Source: Lysobacterales bacterium
GTDB lineage: Bacteria; Pseudomonadota; Gammaproteobacteria; Xanthomonadales; Rhodanobacteraceae
Length of the DNA stretch: 64,000 nucleotides
NCBI GenBank assembly: GCA_016721015.1
Contig: JADKJL010000011.1
Location: 62,001 to 126,000, forward strand
Reading direction: 5' to 3'
Part shown: in pieces, positions 59,811 to 64,000 of the stretch
Numbering within the stretch: position 1 is the stretch's first letter
Layout: each line of letters opens with the position of its first letter
Translations under genes and position numbers: made by a program
The notes under the pieces: generated by a model
Database searches by the model: none
Seen by the model: only the letters and a program-made list of their open reading frames with translations
Told to the model about the DNA's origin: nothing

Positions 59811-62800
59811 ATGAAATTGCACGATGACTTCACCACGCTGAGCTGGGTCAAGGGCGAACTCGACGAGACCCTCAAGCAGGCTCGCCAGGCCCTTGAAGCC
59901 TATGTCGATGAGCCGACCGACAGCAGCCTCATGCGCTTCTGTGCGACCTACCTGCATCAGGCGCAGGGTACCTTGCGCATGGTCGAGCTTTACGGTGCCG
60001 CCATGCTCGTCGAAGAGATGGAGCGTCTCGCCGATGCCTTGCTCGCCGACGCAGTCCCCCAGCGCGACGAAGGCTATTCAGTGCTCATGCGTGGAATGGT
60101 CCAGTTGCCGGACTATCTTGAGCGCGTACAGACCGGCCACAAGGATATCCCGATTGTCCTGTTGCCCCTGCTCAACGACCTGCGAGCCTGCCGTGGCGAG
60201 AAGCTGCTAACCGACTCCGCGCTGTTTTCCCCGGACCTCACCATTGAGATGCCCGCCGCTGCAAACGGGCTTCCGGCGGAATTGCCGTTGAAGGAACTGC
60301 GCGGTCTCGCCTTGCGTCTGCGTCTGGCGTTTCAGGCGGCTCTGCTCAAGTGGTTCCGTGATACGGACAACCCGCAACATCCGGCGCGGCTGCGCGATGT
60401 GCTTGATCGTTTGCGCGCGACTGTTGCCGCAGGCGAGGAACCGCGACGATTGTTCTGGGTGGCGGCAGCGGTCGCCGATGCGATCAGTGATGGCAGCCTT
60501 GAGCCAGGCGTATCGGTAAGATTGCTGTTCGGCGGGGTGGATCGGGAGATCCGCCGATTTGCCGAGCAAGGCGAAGTTGGCATCCAGGTCGTGCCGCCCC
60601 ACGCTCTGGTGAAAAATCTGCTTTACTACATTGCGCATTCTGCAAGTCAGGCCGCGCGCGTCGTCGCAATTCGCGAGACTTATGGGCTTGATTCGCTGTT
60701 GCCGACCGACCGGGAGGTCGAGCACGCCAAGAGTTCGATCTCCGGCCACAATCGCACCTTGCTCGACACTGTTTCGGTGGCGATCAAGGATGATCTGATG
60801 CGGGTCAAGGAATCACTGGACATCTTCCTGCGTGCCCAGCAGCGCGATCCAGCCGATCTGCTCGGCCAGGTCGAGTTGCTGGATCGGGTACGCGATACCT
60901 TGGGCATGCTGGGACTCGGCGTGCCGAGGCGCGTGGTCACCGAGCAGCGCAGCACGATCGAGGAAATCGCCCAGGGCCGCCGCGAGGCGGATGAAGGAAC
61001 CCTGCTCGACGTGGCGGGCGCCTTGCTCTACGTCGAAGCTTCGCTGGATGATCATATCGAGCGTCTGGGCGCCACCAGTGAAGAAGGCGCCGAGGACGGA
61101 ACTGAACTGCCCAAGGCCGAAATCAGGAAGATCCTTGATGCGCTGATGCATGAGGCTGCTGTGAACATCCAGCAGGCCAAGCATGATGTCATCGCCTTCA
61201 TCGAGTCACCGTGGGATCACGAACGCGTCGAGCAGATTCCACGCTTGCTGGAAGAGATCTCCGGTGCCTTGCGCATGCTGGATCTGGGCTCGGCCGCCGA
61301 GCTGATGAGCGGAATCGTGCGTTTCGTCGAGGTCGAATTGATGCGCCATCGCCGCGTGCCGACGGCCGAGCAGATGGACAAGCTGGCCGATGCGCTCGCA
61401 TCGATTGAATACTATCTCGAAGCGACGCGGGATCAACGGGGTGGCCGCCAGAAGATCCTGGACGTGACCCGATCCAGCCTCGAATCGCTCGGTTACTGGC
61501 CGATTCCAGCGAACGACGGTGGCGATGAGCCCGGCGGTGGTGGTGGCCCCGAGGGCGCAGGCCCGATCAGCCCCGATGATGAACGCGCCGTCGCCGCGGC
61601 GCTGGCCGAGCCCACTTCGCGATCCACCGCCGACGCGGGTTTGCGCTCGTTTGTCAGTCGCGACGACGACTCGCTTCAGGCTGGCTCGGACTTCCCGAGC
61701 TGGGGTGAACATCTTCCACTGGAACAAAGTGCCGCCATTCGTGTCGAGACCGTCGGCAAATCGAGCGAGGTCGACCTCGACGGGCTGGATTTCGCCGTGT
61801 CGGCGGAGCGCGAATATCCATCCTCGGAACACGCGGCGAGCGTTGACGAGCCATCCGAGCTCGACACTGTCGTGGAGGTCGCCCAAGGCGACGATCTGCG
61901 CGGTCTGATTGTCGGCGAAGCTGGCGACAATCTGCCGGTCGAACAAGACGTTTCCGGTTTGCGCCTTGCCGAAACCACGCACGATCGCAATGCTGAAGGA
62001 GCGGGGGCCGGATCGGCCGCCGCGGACGTGGCTGCTGAAGCCGACGCGGGCGTCATCGTCGATGTCGATGGCAGCCGCTGGGTCGAGATCGAAGAGGAAG
62101 TCGAGGAAGAGATCGAGGAGCAGGTTGCAGCGGGCTCCGCTGCGGACAGCGGCTTCCAGAATACGGCCTCCAATGAAATCGACGACGAAATTCGCGATGT
62201 TTTCATCGAGGAGGTTCAGGAGGAAATCGACAATCTGCGGGCGCAGTTGCCGCTTTGGCGTGCGAAACCCGATGATCTCGAACAGATCAAGCCGATCCGA
62301 CGCTCCTTCCATACCCTCAAGGGATCCGGGCGCCTGGTTGGCGCGCTCGCACTTGGCGAGTTCAGCTGGAAGGTCGAGAACATGCTCAATCGCGTGCTCG
62401 ACCGTTCCATTGCGCCCAGCGCGCAAGCGATGTCGTTGGTCGAACATGCGATCAATGCCTTGCCGGGGCTGCTAGCTGCCCTGCGCGGCGAAGGCGCAGC
62501 CGACGTCGATCTTCAGGCCATCGTGGATGCAGCCGATCGGCTGGGTGAAGGCGAGCTGGCCAGTGTGTCGAGTCGTCCGCTGGAGACCAAAACTGTCAAA
62601 CGCGTGATCAAGCGAGTCGTCACGCGCCGAATTCCTGCACCGGCAAAGGTCGAGGTGGTTCATTCGCCGATGCCGACGCCTGTGCAGTTCGAAGAGGAAA
62701 CGACGGAAATCATTGCCGGTCCGTTGCCCGGGCTCGACCCGGTGCTGTTTGATATCCTCAAGAGCGAGACGGCGATGCATCTGGCCGTCGTCGACGAGTT

Positions 62801-64000
62801 TCTTGCCCGGGCCAGCGAGTCGAAACTGACCGTATCCGAGCCGGTGCTGCGTGCGGCGCATACCTTGAGTGGCGCGATCGCGATGGTGGAAATCGATCCG
62901 CTTTCGCAATTGCTGGCACCACTGGAGGGATACCTGAAGCGCATGCGGGCGAGTGCCATCCCGATCGATGCTGAAGGAATGGCCGTGCTCGGCGAGTCGG
63001 CCGCGATGGTACGTGAAGTGATGGCGAGTCTGGATCGGGGTAGCCGCGAGCTGCCTGATACCAGCGACTTGTCAGCCCGGGTCATCGAATTGCGCGACAC
63101 CCTGCACGAGCCAGAGAGCGCCCTGCAGTTCTATCATCAGGATGACGACATCGCGCTCGACGAGGACGAAACAACAGCGGATGCAGATGCCGGCCTCGAT
63201 GCGGCCGGGACCGAATTGGAATTCGACACGGCGGCAATCGCTGGCGGAACCCATGGCGAGCTCGATTTTGCCGATCTCGATCTGACTGCGGCGCTGGTCG
63301 AGAAGATGGATGACAACGATTTCGCGAGTGCGGAGTTGGCCGGAGACCTGCCAACGATCGAGCACGACTGGGAGGCACCGGTTGCGCCCTCGCACGTGCC
63401 CGCAGATACCAACTTTGATGCGCTGGTCGAGGCCGCTGGCGCGCTGACCGAGCTACCCGACAAGGCCGTATCGGAGTCCGAACTCGAGCGATCCGTTCCG
63501 AGGGGAGATGTGATCGAGTCTGCGCAGACCGGGTTCGACGCCGCACCGGCGTCAATCGAGTTTGACGAGGCCATGCTCGATTTCGCGTCCGCCGAGGAAG
63601 CTTCAGCCGAATCCGCCATCGAGCCATACGACGCGCCGGCGTTGGATCCGACCGCACTGTCAGAACTGTCCGCCATTGAGCTGAGCATGGAGGGTTTCGA
63701 GAACAGCCTCGCCGAAGCCGAATTGAAACCCGAAGCCGAAGCCGAGACCGAAGCAGAAGCAGAAGCAGAAGCAGAAACAGAAGCAGAAGCAGAAGCAGAA
63801 GCAGAAGCAGAAGCAGAAGCAGAAGCAGAAGCAGAAGCAGAAGCAGAAGAAGCCGAGACTGAAGCCGGAGCAGACGCAGACGCAAAATCCATTTTGGGAG
63901 AACCGGCTGAGACCAGCGCGCACGCGGTGCCAGATACTCAACTCATTGCGCAAATTGCCGATGAGTCGACGCTGATCGACCAGACCGCCTATGAGGAGGA
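59811..64000 (+). CDS. chpA: Hybrid histidine kinase ChpA (PilL), N-terminal part
   Basis: Runs off the window; 1396 codons are seen of a protein normally over 2000 residues. ChpA is the CheA-like kinase of the Pil-Chp system, with several Hpt domains, then dimerisation, ATPase, CheW and receiver domains, most of which lie beyond the edge. The N-terminal domain has a degenerate Hpt-like site around H49 (YLHQAQGTLRM). A canonical Hpt site is H834 (RRSFHTLKGSGRLVGA) and another is near H1017 (RAAHTLSGAIAM, with Ser-Gly for Lys-Gly). Linkers are very acidic. Residues 1314-1345 are a pure Glu-Ala repeat encoded by (GAAGCA)16. The ATG at 59811 begins a coherent frame; the 253-base gap after pilJ holds no gene. 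Confidence 0.92.
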   Translation, partial: MKLHDDFTTLSWVKGELDETLKQARQALEAYVDEPTDSSLMRFCATYLHQAQGTLRMVELYGAAMLVEEMERLADALLADAVPQRDEGYSVLMRGMVQLPDYLERVQTGHKDIPIVLLPLLNDLRACRGEKLLTDSALFSPDLTIEMPAAANGLPAELPLKELRGLALRLRLAFQAALLKWFRDTDNPQHPARLRDVLDRLRATVAAGEEPRRLFWVAAAVADAISDGSLEPGVSVRLLFGGVDREIRRFAEQGEVGIQVVPPHALVKNLLYYIAHSASQAARVVAIRETYGLDSLLPTDREVEHAKSSISGHNRTLLDTVSVAIKDDLMRVKESLDIFLRAQQRDPADLLGQVELLDRVRDTLGMLGLGVPRRVVTEQRSTIEEIAQGRREADEGTLLDVAGALLYVEASLDDHIERLGATSEEGAEDGTELPKAEIRKILDALMHEAAVNIQQAKHDVIAFIESPWDHERVEQIPRLLEEISGALRMLDLGSAAELMSGIVRFVEVELMRHRRVPTAEQMDKLADALASIEYYLEATRDQRGGRQKILDVTRSSLESLGYWPIPANDGGDEPGGGGGPEGAGPISPDDERAVAAALAEPTSRSTADAGLRSFVSRDDDSLQAGSDFPSWGEHLPLEQSAAIRVETVGKSSEVDLDGLDFAVSAEREYPSSEHAASVDEPSELDTVVEVAQGDDLRGLIVGEAGDNLPVEQDVSGLRLAETTHDRNAEGAGAGSAAADVAAEADAGVIVDVDGSRWVEIEEEVEEEIEEQVAAGSAADSGFQNTASNEIDDEIRDVFIEEVQEEIDNLRAQLPLWRAKPDDLEQIKPIRRSFHTLKGSGRLVGALALGEFSWKVENMLNRVLDRSIAPSAQAMSLVEHAINALPGLLAALRGEGAADVDLQAIVDAADRLGEGELASVSSRPLETKTVKRVIKRVVTRRIPAPAKVEVVHSPMPTPVQFEEETTEIIAGPLPGLDPVLFDILKSETAMHLAVVDEFLARASESKLTVSEPVLRAAHTLSGAIAMVEIDPLSQLLAPLEGYLKRMRASAIPIDAEGMAVLGESAAMVREVMASLDRGSRELPDTSDLSARVIELRDTLHEPESALQFYHQDDDIALDEDETTADADAGLDAAGTELEFDTAAIAGGTHGELDFADLDLTAALVEKMDDNDFASAELAGDLPTIEHDWEAPVAPSHVPADTNFDALVEAAGALTELPDKAVSESELERSVPRGDVIESAQTGFDAAPASIEFDEAMLDFASAEEASAESAIEPYDAPALDPTALSELSAIELSMEGFENSLAEAELKPEAEAETEAEAEAEAETEAEAEAEAEAEAEAEAEAEAEAEEAETEAGADADAKSILGEPAETSAHAVPDTQLIAQIADESTLIDQTAYEE
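63750..63845 (+). repeat. (GAAGCA)16 hexanucleotide repeat inside chpA
   Basis: Sixteen head-to-tail hexamers, fifteen GAAGCA and one GAAACA (63774-63779), in frame with chpA and reading Glu-Ala (one Glu-Thr). Flanking codons are related (GAAGCC, GAGACC), so the tract grew from a Glu/Ala-rich linker. Because the unit is six bases, gain or loss keeps the frame. Confidence 0.95.

Noticed and set aside
63082..63953. Minus-strand frames encoding Leu, Ser-Ala or Phe-Cys runs at the window end
   Set aside because: They are the complementary readings of the GAAGCA repeat within chpA.

Overview
The window is GC-rich, densely coded chromosomal DNA from a gammaproteobacterium of the Xanthomonadales (Lysobacterales). 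The evidence is gene order and protein type. The run pilG-pilH-pilI-pilJ-chpA, divergent from gshB-tonB-yqgE-ruvX-pyrB, is the arrangement known from Xanthomonas and relatives. The intergenic spaces also carry short palindromic repeats of the kind common in that order, for example one containing GCGACTTCAGTCGC. The genus cannot be settled from the sequence. A Rhodanobacteraceae-like or uncultured lineage is a guess. No rRNA, tRNA, CRISPR array, prophage or intact transposase was seen.

Layout. 1-9.7 kb is loosely packed: a membrane protein, a 51-residue DUF3096 protein, a hotdog thioesterase, an oxidoreductase/CIA30 pair, a large secreted delta-60-repeat/M23 protein, a LysR regulator, and a repeat-rich gap. 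9.7-15 kb holds a secreted zinc amidase, two membrane proteins, and fdhD with a formate dehydrogenase delta subunit but no catalytic subunits. 15.2-23.3 kb is an MdtABC-like RND efflux operon (adaptor plus two different pumps). 23.3-28.4 kb, on the minus strand, carries two exported proteins and a short bifunctional PutA. 28.7-35.6 kb is an aa3-type cytochrome c oxidase cluster (coxB, ctaD, ctaG, ctaE, a DUF2909 gene, SURF1, an SCO-like gene, ctaB) from which ctaA is missing. 35.9-40.6 kb has a YfeH-like transporter, an MHS-type MFS transporter with a coupled FAD oxidoreductase, and a small unknown protein.

41.0-44.7 kb is a four-gene operon: cupredoxin lipoprotein, HAMP sensor without an output domain, DUF3034 outer-membrane protein, and exported truncated haemoglobin. 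It is bracketed by two inverted 163-bp copies of a non-coding element with perfect 14-bp terminal inverted repeats. A second element (191 bp, 17-bp terminal repeats) abuts one copy. Two genes end on stop codons formed at element edges. This is the most unusual part of the window.

45.2-51.7 kb contains a potassium-channel-like protein, kgtP, pilU, a fused two-domain methyltransferase and a lipoprotein. 51.8-55.7 kb is pyrB-ruvX-yqgE-tonB-gshB on the minus strand. 56.0-64.0 kb is the Pil-Chp chemosensory operon for type IV pili, preceded by a good sigma-54 promoter match. It runs off the window inside chpA, which carries a (GAAGCA)16 hexanucleotide repeat in a linker.

How genes work together. 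PilG/H/I/J/ChpA and PilU form the surface-sensing and retraction machinery of type IV pili. CtaB, SURF1, CtaG, the SCO-like protein and the DUF2909 protein assemble haem and copper centres of the CoxB/CtaD/CtaE oxidase. The RND operon supplies the inner-membrane part of a tripartite exporter whose TolC partner lies elsewhere.
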